A stretch of DNA of 64,000 nt from Plutella xylostella (taxonomy: Eukaryota > Arthropoda > Insecta > Lepidoptera > Plutellidae), in contig NC_064004.1 of the NCBI RefSeq assembly GCF_932276165.1, forward strand, positions 5,218,001 to 5,282,000, given 5' to 3'. A model generated the notes under the pieces. That model ran no database searches. It saw only the letters and a program-made list of their open reading frames with translations, and had not been told where the DNA came from. Position numbers and translations under genes: made by a program. Each line of letters starts with the position of its first letter. The stretch's first letter is position 1. This document shows, piece by piece, positions 11,273 to 24,400 of the stretch.

Positions 11273-13227
11273 ATATAGTCAATTTCAAATTTTACATAAG
11301 TAACCCAAGCTTTTATGGAGAACACTTTTCTTTGGAGTGAGTAACGTATCTATTGGTTAACATTACTTAAGCCCTAATCGGCTTACCAACTAATTCACTT
11401 GAGGCGTACTGCAAGACTGCAATCCTCGTAAGGTATCTTCTTGTAAAGTCTTGTATTTAATCTGAAACTGAAAATTACGCTTGACAGTATTCCATTACAC
11501 GTGTTTCGTATTAACGTTTTTTTTTCCTTTTCTTGCCCCTAAATTCCGAAAGCTGGGGCTTACTCTCGTCCAAGATAAAACTTATCGCGCTGCCAAATTC
11601 AGTACGCCTTATCTAACCGTCTTCCTCCAACCCACAGACTGGAAATTAGGAGTAAACGAGACGGAATATGAAATAACGAAGCCTACTTCCTATACAGCAA
11701 TCTCTGCCTTGCAACTGCGCACCAAATGCTTGCTTATCTGGTTTTGAACTCTGAGTTCCTACGTTTTCAGCTCAAATTCATCCGTCGGTGTATCTTTGGG
11801 CAATTTTTAATTTTAGAATTCTAAAGTTCTCTTAACAATGGCGTTGTTATAGAAATTTCTACTCAAAGGTTGCTCGAATAACGCTTATATTATTCTTTTC
11901 TCGGCCGTAAAACTTTCTCATTGAAATTTGAACCTAACGGCGCTTGTTTACGATGGATTGCCGTTTGAGTAGGGTGAGTATTGTGTTTCGAATATTGGTG
12001 AGGATACCGGGGTAGGGTCGACGACCGCTATCACACCCTCGTTGGGGGTCTATACCCGAATGTGCCCTCATGAAAACTGCACGCTTCTATCTAAACTAAA
12101 GCAAACACCCACTCACAGCTCGATCATAGAGCGTCGGAGATTCCGAGAATAAGATACCTGGGGGTTGTTGTGGGATTTCAAGAGGTGTTCTGTTGTACGA
12201 TAGACGTAGACTCGACTACACTACACAGGTCGATTGCTCATTGAGTGATATTTTTGTAGTTGTTGTAAAGCAATGTTATGAATTAGTTCAGAACATGAGT
12301 GTATTCAAATATGTAATGTTGGATGTAAATTAAGATGTTCTCCATCAAAGTATCTGAAATTACCACCATACAATTTAGAAAGATGCTTTTTATTTATTTG
12401 TTTGTTAGTTTGACAAGGTACAAAACTGCATTCGCCGCCTTGCGAACTACCAAGTTGTTTCAACCGAACTGTAGTAAAAAGCGATCTTGTAAGGTTCGTT
12501 TGCTCCAGATGCGCGGTCCCTTAATCATTCGCTTTCCAAAGTAACGGGTCAGGTTTTTGCGATTTCGGCGAACACGACCGGTTCCGCACGAAAATCAGTG
12601 CAAAATGTTACTCTGACCTGCCATTTAAAAGATTTTTACGTAACCAGCTCTGTGAAAAAAGTTGAGGGTTTCAATTTTTAAGAAGTGGGATTGAGTCAGT
12701 TGTGTTGGGTGAGGAGTAATATATTATAACAGTGTATTGTATAGGTTGTCCTCTCCTGAGTAAATGCACTTTATAGTACAAAAACTTGAACCAAGTTGCA
12801 GGGATTTCTCTAGATCGTGCCCAAACCCTCGACCTCGTCTCTTACCAAGGTCCAACACCGGACCTTGAGAAAACAAAGAGCACAAACCACCAAACCGGTA
12901 CAAGCGAATCTAAACCTCCTGCCGAACATTCAAGGTTGGCGTTAGAAAGGCTCGTTATGTCTGTCAGTAGGCCACTAGGCCTTGTGACGCAACCTAACGA
13001 TTATGGCAGCATGGCAACCAGATGAACGCAGAACTGCGGATATTAATGACTTCTCGAGCTGCGCACGCCATCTATCGGTAATGACATGTCATTATGTTAA
13101 ACTCCTTACGCCACCAGCTTAGATCATAGTGTATTAAAAAGTGACAAGCCATTTGATAACACCACACCTCGAGAACCAGCTGCGACTGGATAACGTTTCT
13201 GAAAGATAATGTATATTTGTCTATAGA
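11273..13227. other. No supported gene; one half-element
   Basis: 12405-12490 carries one arm (TTTGACAAGGTACAAAACTGCA...CCAAGTTGTTTCAACCGAACTG) of the element complete at 15316-15523. The rest is unassigned; the longest frames are under 90 codons. Confidence 0.4.
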
Positions 13228-13310
13228 TAGAATATTCTTTATTTGTACCTACACCAAGAAATACTTAATAAATTTTACAACAAAGGCGGTCTTAACAACC
13301 TTTGGATGGA
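13228..13310 (-). repeat. LINE-type 3' tail, GGCGGTCTTAACAACC variant
   Basis: It shares TTCTTTATTTG..CACCAAG...AAAGGCGGTCTT..CAACCTTTGGATGGAT with the copies near 50.6, 57.0 and 59.7 kb. Confidence 0.5.
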
Positions 13311-13688
13311 TAAACTAAAATAGACACAAATCGGGTACTGTAGAATAAATAATCTTACACTTCTTACATTGAAATGAAATTTGTCAGTCGAAATGGCAGA
13401 AACCTTTGTCCAAATGTATTCCGGTTGCACAAGAATACATCTGTGACTCACAAAGGGGAAAGTTGAAGATGTTTGTGATGATGATGAGGGCATGCTTGTC
13501 GATCATCGATTTACATTACAATGTGGGCTGGAAGTGCTTTCTTGTTGAACACACGTTGAGCAACCAATGAAAAGATGACTGCTGTGCAGGGGGTCTCTCT
13601 AGGACGAAAAACGAACTTTCAGAGCGCTACTGCGCGAGCTACGACTCAATCTCGTTGTATTTTACACTCGTATCTTACATATTTACAA

Positions 13689-13901
13689 CTAGCTGTTCCC
13701 GCGAGCTTCGCTTCCCCTTAAAAAGTTTTCCCGTGGGAATTCCGGGATAAAAAGTAGCCTATGTTCTTTCTCAGGGTCTAGACCTTATGTATACCAAATT
13801 TCATTCAAATCCGTTCAGTAGTTTTGGCGTGAAAGAGTAACAGACAGACAGACAGACAGACAGACACAGTTACTTTCGCATTTATAATATTAGTAAGGAT
13901 A
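13689..13901 (+). mobile_element. Helitron-like short element, copy 2
   Basis: Full-length match from CTAGCTGTTCCCGCGAGCTT to TTATAATATTAGTAAGGAT, with an expanded (CAGA)n run at about 13843-13864. Confidence 0.8.
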
Positions 13902-14965
13902 TTAGTAAGGATAAGGATAGTTAGGACTAGCTAGTCCATAAAACATCAAACATAAGGAATATAATCTAAGGATTTTACAAGCATTGCACGTGGCACAGTG
14001 CCTACAAAATAATGAAAGTAATTTTCCACCGATCCGATAATAGAAAGGTATTGCACTTTCGATCAGCAATTATCGATGCTATCACCCTTTCGTAATTATT
14101 ATTCTTTCCAAGGGACAATTTAAGCTTGGCTTTCATTCCCAATTCTCAATCAGAATCCAGTTTTGCAATACTTCAGCGTTTTAAATGTCTGCATTGGAAA
14201 GCTGCTGGTGAAAGCCTGATTATGCAGTCGTGCCCTGAACATGGCCCCTCGGCTCTGCCAAGTACCCACGGAGAATCAGAGATAAACCATGCAACCTGCT
14301 GTAGACATTTGACTCTTCTGAGGCTGGCATTTCAAACTAGAAAAACTGGAGTCGTTTACAAACTACTAAACTACTCTTTATTAAAAATGAGTTTCCTATA
14401 AGTACTCGTATATATTAATTAAACAACATACTCTACACATAGATAAAGTGTATTAATGTTTTGTGGTAGGGGCAAGTGACGTCACTGCTGCTATTAGGTA
14501 CTGTTAACACAAGATGATAGATGTGAGAGAGTTTGATAGATTTCACGGAGTATTTCAACATAATATAACTTTGTAAGTTATTCCTTAAATGAAATTAAAA
14601 ATATGTATAAATATGTCATTTTTATATTATTTACAAATCAGCCAAAAGAATAGGAAACAAGCCTTACTACTACTACTTTTTTTCGATTTTGCGTCATAAT
14701 GAAGTCCATCGCCACATCTTATACTCGATAATTAATAATTAATAACAGTTAATTATATAGAGTTTACAACAAACCCATTAATTAAGTAATTACGCACAGA
14801 AAACCCTAACGGGCTGACAATGAAAAAACACATTTAATTTACCCGGTTTAAAGTCACTTTTCCGGTAATAACCTGACGGAAGTGGGTCAGAATGTGGCGT
14901 AGTATTCGATGACAAAGATGTGACTCGCACGCTGTGACGCCGAATTTGCTCAATGACGTCACTCT

Positions 14966-15109
14966 TTAACTGCCAGTTTCTATAACTCTATCCATAACTG
15001 GTAGTTACTTTCATACGATTTTGACATAATCAAAAGTAAAAATCTGTCAAAATCGTATGAAAGTAACTACCACTTATAGATATATAGAGTTATAGAAACT
15101 GGCAGTTAA
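14966..15109. mobile_element. TTAA-flanked palindromic MITE
   Basis: Arms of about 60 bp (AACTGCCAGTTTCTATAACT .. AGTTACTTTCATACGATTTT and complements) surround a short loop near 15030. TTAA occurs exactly at both borders (14966-14969 and 15106-15109), the target preference of piggyBac-type elements. Confidence 0.85.
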
Positions 15110-15315
15110 TCAGCGAACAAGAATTGTCACGCAATCGGCACGCTTAATACAATGAAATAGGGTCGTGGTCAGCGTTGCAGTTGATTTTTCCGAAGCTTCG
15201 GAGCGCTGCGCTAACCACGGCTCTATCTCTTGCGAGTTTTTTTTCCCTGCGCTGAAAACTGACCCCTTTCAGGAAGCATTGTGACACTCAGAGGGGTCAG
15301 TTTTCTTTACCCCAG

Positions 15316-15523
15316 ATCTGTACCACGTGCCAGTAGAATTCGATTCATACCATTTGGTAGTTGTGAAGTTGGTAGCAAGCCCACTTTTGTACCTTGTCAA
15401 AATAACAAACCGCCTATTCATTCTTTGATTTGCCATTTGGTTGGTTTGACAAAGCACAAAAGTGTAATCGCAGCCAACTTCAGGAGCTATCAAATTGTTG
15501 GGACCGAACTGTACCACTTTGCT
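15316..15523. mobile_element. MITE with GTAGTTGTGAAGTTGG / CCAACTTCAGGAGCTA ends
   Basis: The inner arms CACTTTTGTACCTTGTCAAA and TTTGACAAAGCACAAAAGTG are inverted and resemble the arms of the 10790 family. A separate hairpin (AAAACTGACCCCTTT / AGGGGTCAGTTTTCTTT) adjoins at 15253-15309. Confidence 0.65.
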
Positions 15524-15567
15524 ATTCAAACTCGTAAAGTTTAACAAATTATACCTGTTTATTAGTT

Positions 15568-15772
15568 ACTAGCTGTTCCCGCGAGCTTCGCTTCGCCTTA
15601 AAAAGTATTCCCGTGGGAATTCCGGGAAAAAAGTAGCCTATGTTCTTTCTCAAGGTCTAGACCATATGTATACCAAATTTCATTCAAATCCGTTCAGCAG
15701 TTTTGTCGTGAAAGAGTAACAGATAGACAGACAGACACAGTTACTTTCGCATTTATAATATTAGTTAGGATA
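15568..15772 (+). mobile_element. Helitron-like short element, copy 3
   Basis: Full-length match from CTAGCTGTTCCCGCGAGCTT to AATATTAGTTAGGAT, between A and T on the appropriate strand. Confidence 0.8.
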
Positions 15773-16534
15773 GGGTATATTATATAGTTAGGTTAGCAAT
15801 ATTGTAGCTACTCTATGTTGTTGAAAACGTGTGATAGTTGATATTTTCGTTCACTGCCCTATACGCAGGGGTGGTGGAATATTCGTACTGTTTGTTATTT
15901 GGATCGTAAATCAACATTATGGCTCCCGAAGGACCAATAACTTTGCATGCATCACATGTGTTTCTTAATGACAAAAAATACAGTATTGATGTTTAAAGAA
16001 TCTAGTTCATTTCAGACTGTGGTTGTATGAGATAAATCAATAAATATATCTAAGTAAAAAATACAAGGGAACTGTTAATTGACGAAATTATCAGGGATTT
16101 TAGATCACTAAATAAAGTAGTTTGGAATAACTATGTATTTTGACCTTGAGGTGACTTCATCATAGGTGTTCTTAGAAATTGCCTTTCATCAAAATAGGCT
16201 CAGGCGTCCAAAAGTTATTCGCTCTTTAGCATTACTCACAATAACATAACCGCTGTTAAATTCGGTTTTTATTAGTACAAAATGATTTAAATTAGTTTGT
16301 TCCGCATTCGCTATCGGTATAGGGATGTCCTGTCCATACTTTGAATACCATAATGGTTCATTTGTCGGCAGATGAGTGGATATCGCTCTCTTTTTTTGTA
16401 CGTCACTTGTGAGCAAAGGATGTATGTCCTTATTTGCGCTGCTTATTTACTTTGGTTACCTCTAAGTATCATCTTCAGCCCGCAGTGCTGCTCCAAAACG
16501 ATCTGGCATCGGTTTTTAACCTTCTTCTTCAATC

Positions 16535-16720
16535 CCGTTACTCCTCCGAGGAGTCTGGGGCTGACACCAGGCGCATCCATCCTTCTCTGTCGTGGGCCAG
16601 CAAGTTGAGCTCTGGCCACGACTTCCCTTTCTCTTGGGCCTCGCTGTATATGGACCGCTTCCAAGTATGAGCTGGTCGACCGGGTCGCCTTGAACCGCCC
16701 TTGGGTTATCATTGTAGGTT
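16535..16720 (-). pseudogene. LINE ORF2 C-terminal relic
   Basis: The minus-strand translation reads GRPAHTWKRSIYSEAQEKG, then LLAHDREGWMRLVSA before a stop. It is the W.RS...EA...G..W.E...LA.DR..W...V.A pattern that ends ORF2 of endonuclease/reverse-transcriptase LINEs. It is a short fragment with no RT core. Confidence 0.65.
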
Positions 16721-16787
16721 TTTAACCTGTCTCCTGAATTCTGCACCTAGTACGTCCTTTTTCAACCCATGACTTCCAGCTTCCGCT

Positions 16788-16914
16788 ACATGGGTTCGTT
16801 ATCGACGTAGGTAAACGTCATTATATCGTGTTTCGCCATAAATACGGCTCTGCGCTTGGTGGAACACGCATCAAACAAGTTTATCGACGTCAATAACAGA
16901 CCCGTGCCGCGGCC
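16788..16914. mobile_element. MITE, CACGGGTCCGTTATCGACG family, copy 1
   Basis: The ends GGGTTCGTTATCGACGTA.GTAAAC and GTTTATCGACGTCAATAACA are inverted. Other copies are at 42706-42832 and 56637-56736. Confidence 0.75.
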
Positions 16915-17264
16915 GCAGGACCTTGAATTTTCCGTTTTGGGATAAATTATATAGTATTCCTAAACAGCTTCATTCAAAGTACTATAAATAGATAAACTCG
17001 TCAGTGGCAACTAGCAGCCCTTTATCGGTCAGCCCTCATGTGTGACGGACGCTATCACCCGCCCCGGAGCCCGTATCGTGCACGACACATGAGTGACACA
17101 TAGCTATGTATACGCGCATATTGTGTACCGAGCCTTAGAACATTGGAGCCGTGAGAAGAGATAAATGCCTTTGGCTGCAAAGAAGGAAATATATTTTTCT
17201 TTGACGGACAACAAGCTTTCAAAAGTCCCAATACGATTCTGCATTTATTATGCTGCCATTGTTA

Positions 17265-17380
17265 ACAATAGTTGGTGGACTCGCACTGGGCCCGCATGGT
17301 GGACTAAGCCTAAACCTTTTCTTTATTGGAAGGAGACAGGTGCCCCAGCAGTAAAGATGTAATGGATTGTGATGATGATT
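17265..17380 (+). repeat. Dispersed repeat, GGTGGAC..ATTGGAAGGAGAC family
   Basis: It contains CGCACTGGGCCCGCATGGTG, TTCTTTATTGGAAGGAGAC, GCCCCAGCAGTAAAGATGTA. It recurs at 21030-21175 (minus) and 55340-55450 (plus), ending in a run of TGATGATG-type triplets. Confidence 0.65.
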
Positions 17381-18138
17381 TGATTGATCGGTCGAATTTC
17401 GTGCCAAGAGTCTATTCCAGGGGTGATTTGGAAGTATCCAATCGCCATGTCCAATAGTGTCCGTCCTAATTAACCTTTATGTTCTATTCCCGGACAGACT
17501 CCTATACTTGGCTCGTGCGGTCGGCCAGTGCGGTCACTGCCCCTTATTAGCGTGGCCACCCTAACTACATGATGTGGTAGCGTCCTCTTGTCTCGCTTTA
17601 TGTAGGCTGTAGAAGTCCTTTAAAGATTGTCGAACGATATCGATAGTAAAAGCCTATTTACAACATTGAGGATGTTATTTGATTGGAAAGTCTCTTCACC
17701 AACTCAATTCCCTGGAACAATAAATAGGGTGGCAAGATTCTAGTATTTTGTATTTCCTAGGCATTGTTAAATATCTATTGAAATTCACTTCTTCTGCTAG
17801 CCCTACAGCTGTTAGTAGTTGCGATAGAGAGACAATGATATCGCAGGCACAAAGCGTCGTGTATTGTGAATGTGTAAACTGCAATTCTTTACACAAGAAC
17901 TTATCCTTTGTGTGCCGTGTAGCTATTTATAAGCATGTTGAGAAATTTCTAAATGTATCCACCCCCCACCATACACCCTTTTCCGTCAGTAAACCATTAG
18001 GGGCTGAGTATAATCAAATGTGTAGGGTTAGATTGACTTTCTTTTGTACTAAGTATGTCACAAAAAATGATCAAATTCAACTCTTCAGCCATTTAGTCCA
18101 TCTTTAGTCCAACTAACCGGGCGTATCCTCTATTCCAG

Positions 18139-18455
18139 TGACGGCAGCAGTGCGGGCAGTCCCAAGGAGTGCGCGGGGGTATCACCACCGCCCCTCACGG
18201 CGCATCTCCCGCCGCACGCCGCGCCCCTCCCCGTGCCGCCGCACGTCAAGCGCGACGCCCGGCATCAGCACCAACATCCGCCACATCACCAGCAGCATCC
18301 GCAGCATCATCAACAACATCCTCAACATCACCAACAACATCCACAACATCAACATCCGCATCAGCATCAGCAGCATCCCCACCAGCAGCACCACATCCAG
18401 GATCAGAGGAACCAGCATCCACATCATATCCAGGACCAGAGGAGATGTAGCGTAG
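18139..18455 (+). CDS. mura: Ligase gene, first exon visible: His/Gln-rich segment
   Basis: The acceptor is TATTCCAG at 18131-18138. The first base completes a codon begun in an unseen upstream exon, and the frame then runs from 18140 for 105 codons to a GTGAGT donor at 18456, ending in phase 1. It begins DGSSAGSPKECAG, continues with a Pro/Ala-rich stretch, then about 45 residues almost entirely of His, Gln and Pro written as CAT/CAC/CAA/CAG/CCN triplets. Such runs are typically disordered and length-variable. All three forward frames are open through most of the exon because the repeat is built of CAN codons; the chosen frame is the one that joins in phase to exons 2 and 3. Confidence 0.82.
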
Positions 18456-21400
18456 GTGAGTGTTTGGGAGGATTGTGAAGTTTTGAGTAGCTTACTTTTT
18501 CAAGCGAGAACAGGATTAAGGGCAGAGAAAATAGGAGGATGACGGCGATATGACTGCATGGAAAAGGTTTCCAAAAGAGCGTCACATGAAAAAGAACACC
18601 AACCTTATCGAAAAAGAATTGTGATGGCGATTTATGGGATCCACAAAATTGTGTAAATTTTCCCAATGGAAATCTAAACAGCGACGCAAGTGAAGCCAAA
18701 ATCCTAGGCGCGGTATCCATCAGGTCCTGATGATGAGTCTGATGTCTGTCCAGCAGGTGGCATGGGCGGCCCGGGCGGCTCCCGGCGCGCCGAGCGACGC
18801 TCAGCCGGCGTCGGCGAGCGCCGCAGACCAGGTAATGAGGTGTCTGTGGAGGTTGCGCCTGGTTTGGTGAAGCACTGGGACACTGCTAGCTGATAGGGTT
18901 TTATGTAGCACGAGAGTAGCAGATAGCATCGAAATGATTATCTAATGCAATACAAGATGTTATTGTGTGTTGTCTAGTGTTTGTCACCGACTCGCTATCA
19001 CAGTAGCAGACGTCCAGTCCAGTGCTTTATCAAACAGAGTGTGGCATATTCCTTTCCTACTATCATCTTCATTCTTCGACCCTGGTCATGTAACACAACT
19101 AATTCTTCCACTAGGTCTGTATTCGCGTGGCTGTCTCTATCATCATTGGTTCCTTCTTCATCATCAGCATCATTTTATTTCTTCGCTTGTATCTCGTCTT
19201 CTTTCATTACTGTTTAAATCGTTGAATTAGTTCCTAAAGCATGATATTTTTAAGCACAATCTTTAACAGTTTTGTTTAAAGGACTCTTGTATACGTTATG
19301 CGTTTATTTTCTGCTGACTGTGTTATAATTTTAACCGATTTGATATTCTATTTTAATTTTCCAAAGGGCTGGTAACCATGCATCTTGCTTAGCGCAGATG
19401 AACCATAGAGAAAAGGCAGCTTAGAGATGCATGGCCACCCACTTATCATGTTTAGCCCAAATTTAGGCCAAGTGTAGTGACTAATGTTAAGTTTAGTAAC
19501 ATTCGGATGAGTCACAGAGCATTGTAGGCAGATAGTGATGTCGATTCGGAAAGCTCAAAATTTAATTTAAGCGATGTCCAACTATAAATCTTACCAGTGG
19601 AAAATGAGATTTACAAAAACACTCGTAGAATCGAATTTAAGGTTTTGACAGCACTAAAATTAGAATTTGTGCCTTCAGAATCTACATCAGTGTATAACCT
19701 ATGGTAGGCAGTGATGTATCTTCTACAACCGAGTCGGGCTGTAGGAGGGCCATTAAGTACGGCTTTGACCCACTTGCTTCACAAGCAGCTCTGTGTTGAA
19801 TAAAATATTGAAATGATAGTATAGGTATGTGTGCTCCGTGCCATCGGGAGTGCTTAAAGCAAATTTAGTCTTTCCTCCCATGCCCATAACAAAAAAGATA
19901 AAAACGCAATTTTCTTGTATGATTTATCGATTATATTAATATAAATAAATAGATCAGTCCGAAAATCCTTTCACGTTATTTCTTCATTTATTATGCCCAT
20001 GTATACCTGCTTTAACTTCCCTATTATCTTCATTATTTTTCTGCTCACTTCATACATAGCATAACCAGTCTTGTCACCACCTCTTCACTTTCATTCCGCG
20101 GCTTACTAAGTATAATGCCGTATACAGAAAGAAAACTGGCAACTTATAAGCCCTATAAGCGCTTACGTTATCTATGGATATTTTTCCGGCCCTTATCAGT
20201 GCTGGTTCGGCAAAGTATGGAAATATAAGCGTTTACAAGTTTCCAGCTTTCTTTCTGATTACGGCTAAGGGCTTGTACACAAAACTGCATTTGCCCTAAA
20301 AAACTGTCAAAATAGTCGCAGATTTTTGTGATGCGACGTCACGAAACAGTTTTGTGTAAGTACAAGCCCTATGCTGTGAAGTACAAGAAGGGTATCGCTC
20401 CAAATAAAATAGTAACTATTGCCCCCCCTTGTCTTACAGAGATGCGCGTGTCCCCGCCCCACATAGCGGCGGCCGCCGGGCCCTCGGCGGAGCACCAGCA
20501 CCAGCCACACTCCAACCACCACACGCCTACGCATATGGTGAGTTTCGTTACTTGTTGAAAATGAAGATGGAGTTGAAATGTTGAAGTTGAAGAAGAGAAG
20601 TTAGGTAGTTACTGAAATATGCCCCGAAAAATGCGCTGGCGGTCTTGAAGCTGTAACATATAAGACATACCTACTTAATATGATTTTTATCAATTCAAAG
20701 TTGCCATTTCGATGGAGTAGTTCATAATATCTGAGTTAATGTATCTCCTCTCAATATGTCCCACATATAGGATAGGTCCTACAAAGCAGATGCGAGGGTG
20801 TAGCATGTGACGTAGTACAATTAATTCCATAATTCTTTGTCTCTATCTCTAAACAATGCACGTCACAAGTTACATACCTTAAATTTTATAGGTAGCTAAA
20901 TCAGACCTTATTGACCGGTTTTAGTCACAGCGCATTCCAGAACCTTAATATAAATAAGATCATATTTTCCTGAGAGTTTAATACAGTTAAGACTTTGAGA
21001 CACGACGCGTGAGTCTTTCATTTCTCCCAGCGCCCATCATCTCAAGGGCACTGTGGACTTCGGGGCATTCCATGATCATAATCACATCTGTCGTCTCCAC
21101 TGCTGGGGCACGGGTCTCCTTCCAGGAAAGAGTTTTAGGCCTAGTCCGCCAGTGCGACGTTATAATAGCCTCCTGAGACCCAGAGGCCAAAAAAATCACA
21201 AGTTTCAGATTTCGGCAGCTGCAAACTGCTGCTTTGTCTGAGCCCTGTGGCTCATTATGTCCTCGTATGATGTCTCGGAGTCTCTAGACTACTCTAGAGG
21301 ATAGAGTAATATAGTTTAATTTCCTTGACATTTCCCAGGACACAAACCCGCTGGAGCGCGCGGAGGGCGGCTCGTCCGACGGGGAGCTGTCGTCCAAGCC

Positions 21401-24400
21401 GGGGGACAGTCCGTCACGGAAGCGCCGGCGCCTGTGCCGGACCCTGTCTGGAGGTGAGTCTCGTGTCTATGGATATCATCATCAGCCAATAATCATCCCC
21501 TGCTGGACATAGGCCTCTGCCAAGGAGCGCCACAACACTCGGTCCTCGACCGTCCTCATCCAGCCACTACCGACTACCGGCCTAAGGTCGTCGGTCCAGC
21601 GGGCAGGAGGGCGTCCCACGCTGCGTTTGCCTGTTCGTGGACTCCGCTAGAAAGTTCTTATGGATATAAAGGTGCCTAAAACGTTTCAACGACTGTCCAG
21701 CAAATGGATCATCAATAGAATAATAAGGTTTTTCTAGGTATTTTCAGACTTTGTGGTTATATATTGAGTCCTATTCTCTCCTGTGTTACAGGTGAAGGTG
21801 GCGTGGCCGTGCCGCCGCCGCCCGTGGAGCGACGGACGCCGAGACACCACTATCAACCGCCACCGTAAGTTCAGAACTTAATTATTTGGTAAATATTTTG
21901 ATAAAATTGGGGTACACTTCGGAGATATCAATTTAGTTTATAAACTGAGAAGACTTTATCAAATCATTCGATCTTTCAAAGTGTTTTATTTTTTTTTTCA
22001 TTCAATCAGGGGTGCAGGAAAAGAAACTCCTCGACTGACCTATCAACTGTAATTAATCCTCGTAAGGCCCAAGACGTAAACTGATCACTATGAACTTGAA
22101 CTAAAAGTCAGTAAGCGTTGGGTCTGAATTATGTCTTTATTTTGCCTCACTCATGAGGACAATGGGATGGGGCTTACGAGGTTTTATACGTCCGTCGTCT
22201 GGTCACCCTTGTAGCATGTGACTACATACCTTACCCTTAGCAGTCAGCCTCTGACGCTATTGTAACTGGCTAATCCTTCCGTCTCGTGTTCGGCACCGAC
22301 ACGCTAGGAATAATAAGAAAAAAGATATTTAAACAGTTCGTTAAAAACCAAGTTTTTTTTTATTGCCTTATTTGTGTCCCACTGCTAGGCAAAGGCCTCT
22401 TTGTGTTCGCTACAACGATCGCGATTCATCGCAAATCCAAACCGTTAATTTAATAAAAACCCCTCTATTTTCCAGCCGCCGAGTGCGCTACGCGGGCGTG
22501 TGGGAGCAGCCGCACGCGCCGCACGCCGCGCACCCGCCGCACGCGCACCACCCGCCGCTGCTGCTCGACATCAACCAGGTACGATAGGTGAACCTAGCGA
22601 GAGGTGCACTGAAGGAGTCCTTGCCATCCCCCCATATAGCAAGCAAGACGTTTTCCCCAAGGTGCACGGAAGTAGCCTCCCCTTGCCATCCCCGCATATA
22701 GTAAGCAAGGACGTTTAACCTCGCCATTTAAGGGCCAGCTCTGTGGCGTGTGGGAGCAGCCGCACGCGCCACACGCCGCGCACGCGCCGCACGCGCATCA
22801 CCCGCCGCTGCTGCTCGACATCAACCAGGTAACTTCACAAATAGGTTCATCAAGGTGCACGGAAGGGGCCTCACCTTGCCATCCCCCCATATAGCAAGCA
22901 TGGACCAGGTACGATAGACGCTTAGGTTCCCAAAGGTGAACGGAAGGAGCATCCCCGACTGACGTATCAGCTGTTTCTTACTTGTAAACATCCGGCGCAC
23001 CTTGGGACATCAACCAAGTTCGCGGGGTGCACGGAAGGAGCCTCACCTTGCCATCCCCCCATATAGCAAGCATGACATTTAACCTCGCCATTTAAGGGCC
23101 AGGTAATCTTTTGAAAACCAGCTCTGTGGCGTGTGGGAGCAGCCGCACGCACCACCCGCCGCTGCTGCTCGACATCAACCAGGAACAAGCACACGTAGGT
23201 ACATGGTAGGAGCCTCCCCAACAGACGATTCGTTCGTTCCGTCTTCAACTGTACCTTTAACTGTTCCGTCCGACGTAGCTTAGGCAGGCAACTACAGACA
23301 GCTAATTTGACTGGCTACAAAGGTTAGTCTAGGCCTAGCGTTTGTCATCGACAAGCTTAAAAGGAGGACGCACTGGGGGTGAAATGCGTCAACTATGTAC
23401 TAGACCATAGATCATTGGTGCGTAACTTACCGCTCAGTCAGTAGGTATAATTCTTTTTAAATTCTGAAAATCATCATGCAAACAAAACAGTGTGATAGAG
23501 GATTATAATAGCGTCAGCATATATTTGATTTCAGGGACCGGCAACCCAGAAATTTTACTGACGTATCCTTAGGTATTTCTTTGTAGAAGAAAGTATTTAT
23601 TCCTTCAATCCACTCACTCATCCCTACCCTCGTGTTTCCAGATGTCGCTGCGCGGCGCGCGGCTGGGCGGCGTGGGCGCGGGGGTCTGGCCGCACCGCGA
23701 GCCGCCGCCGAGGCAGGTTCGTACCGACCCAGCACCCTGTAGCACGCACGCGTACCCACCCGGTCGCATTGTCTGTAGACCTGGCACGGGGTGCAAGACA
23801 AGCAAAACAAGACGTATGGGAGAAGTCATGTCTCTTGACTAATGCGTAGAAGACCCTGTTTAGGACGACTTTGAGTTGCGGGGTACTCTCTTATATTTTG
23901 TTCATAAATGCAATGCGCTGTTGTCAAGGTACAGGATTTCTCCGAAAGCTGAAATGCCATCGTTTTGAAACAGTGGAAATATACAAATATACAGGTCTAC
24001 AGAAAAATGTGATCGGGCAGAACGGGCCCGCAACTTGTGAAGACACTGAATATAAGAACGCAATATCGACTGAAAAGATTCGGCAAAATCTAGATCTCCT
24101 AGATATGTCTATGTTCAATGTAAATCATGGCAATAATTCGTGACTTTCATTCGTTCAGTCGTCGTTCCGTTCTCAGATTTGGTGTCTGTAGCATCAGAGT
24201 TGCGGACTCAACTTGTAGTGAGCGATCAAGCACGAACCACATGCAAAACTAAAACCACTTCACTTATTTAAGAGTTCATATCTTAAAGCGACAACTGCTA
24301 ACTATATAACTTGAAGGAATTTGACACAGTTGAGCAGAGCTGTAGTAGAATGTGGTTATGGTTATGACATGTGTATTCGTACCTGAAACGCTCTTTAGAA

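Noticed and set aside
18138..18455. Alternative frames through exon 1 ending in TAG or running into the intron
   Set aside because: Only the frame starting at 18140 joins in phase through exons 2-6 to the conserved C-terminus.
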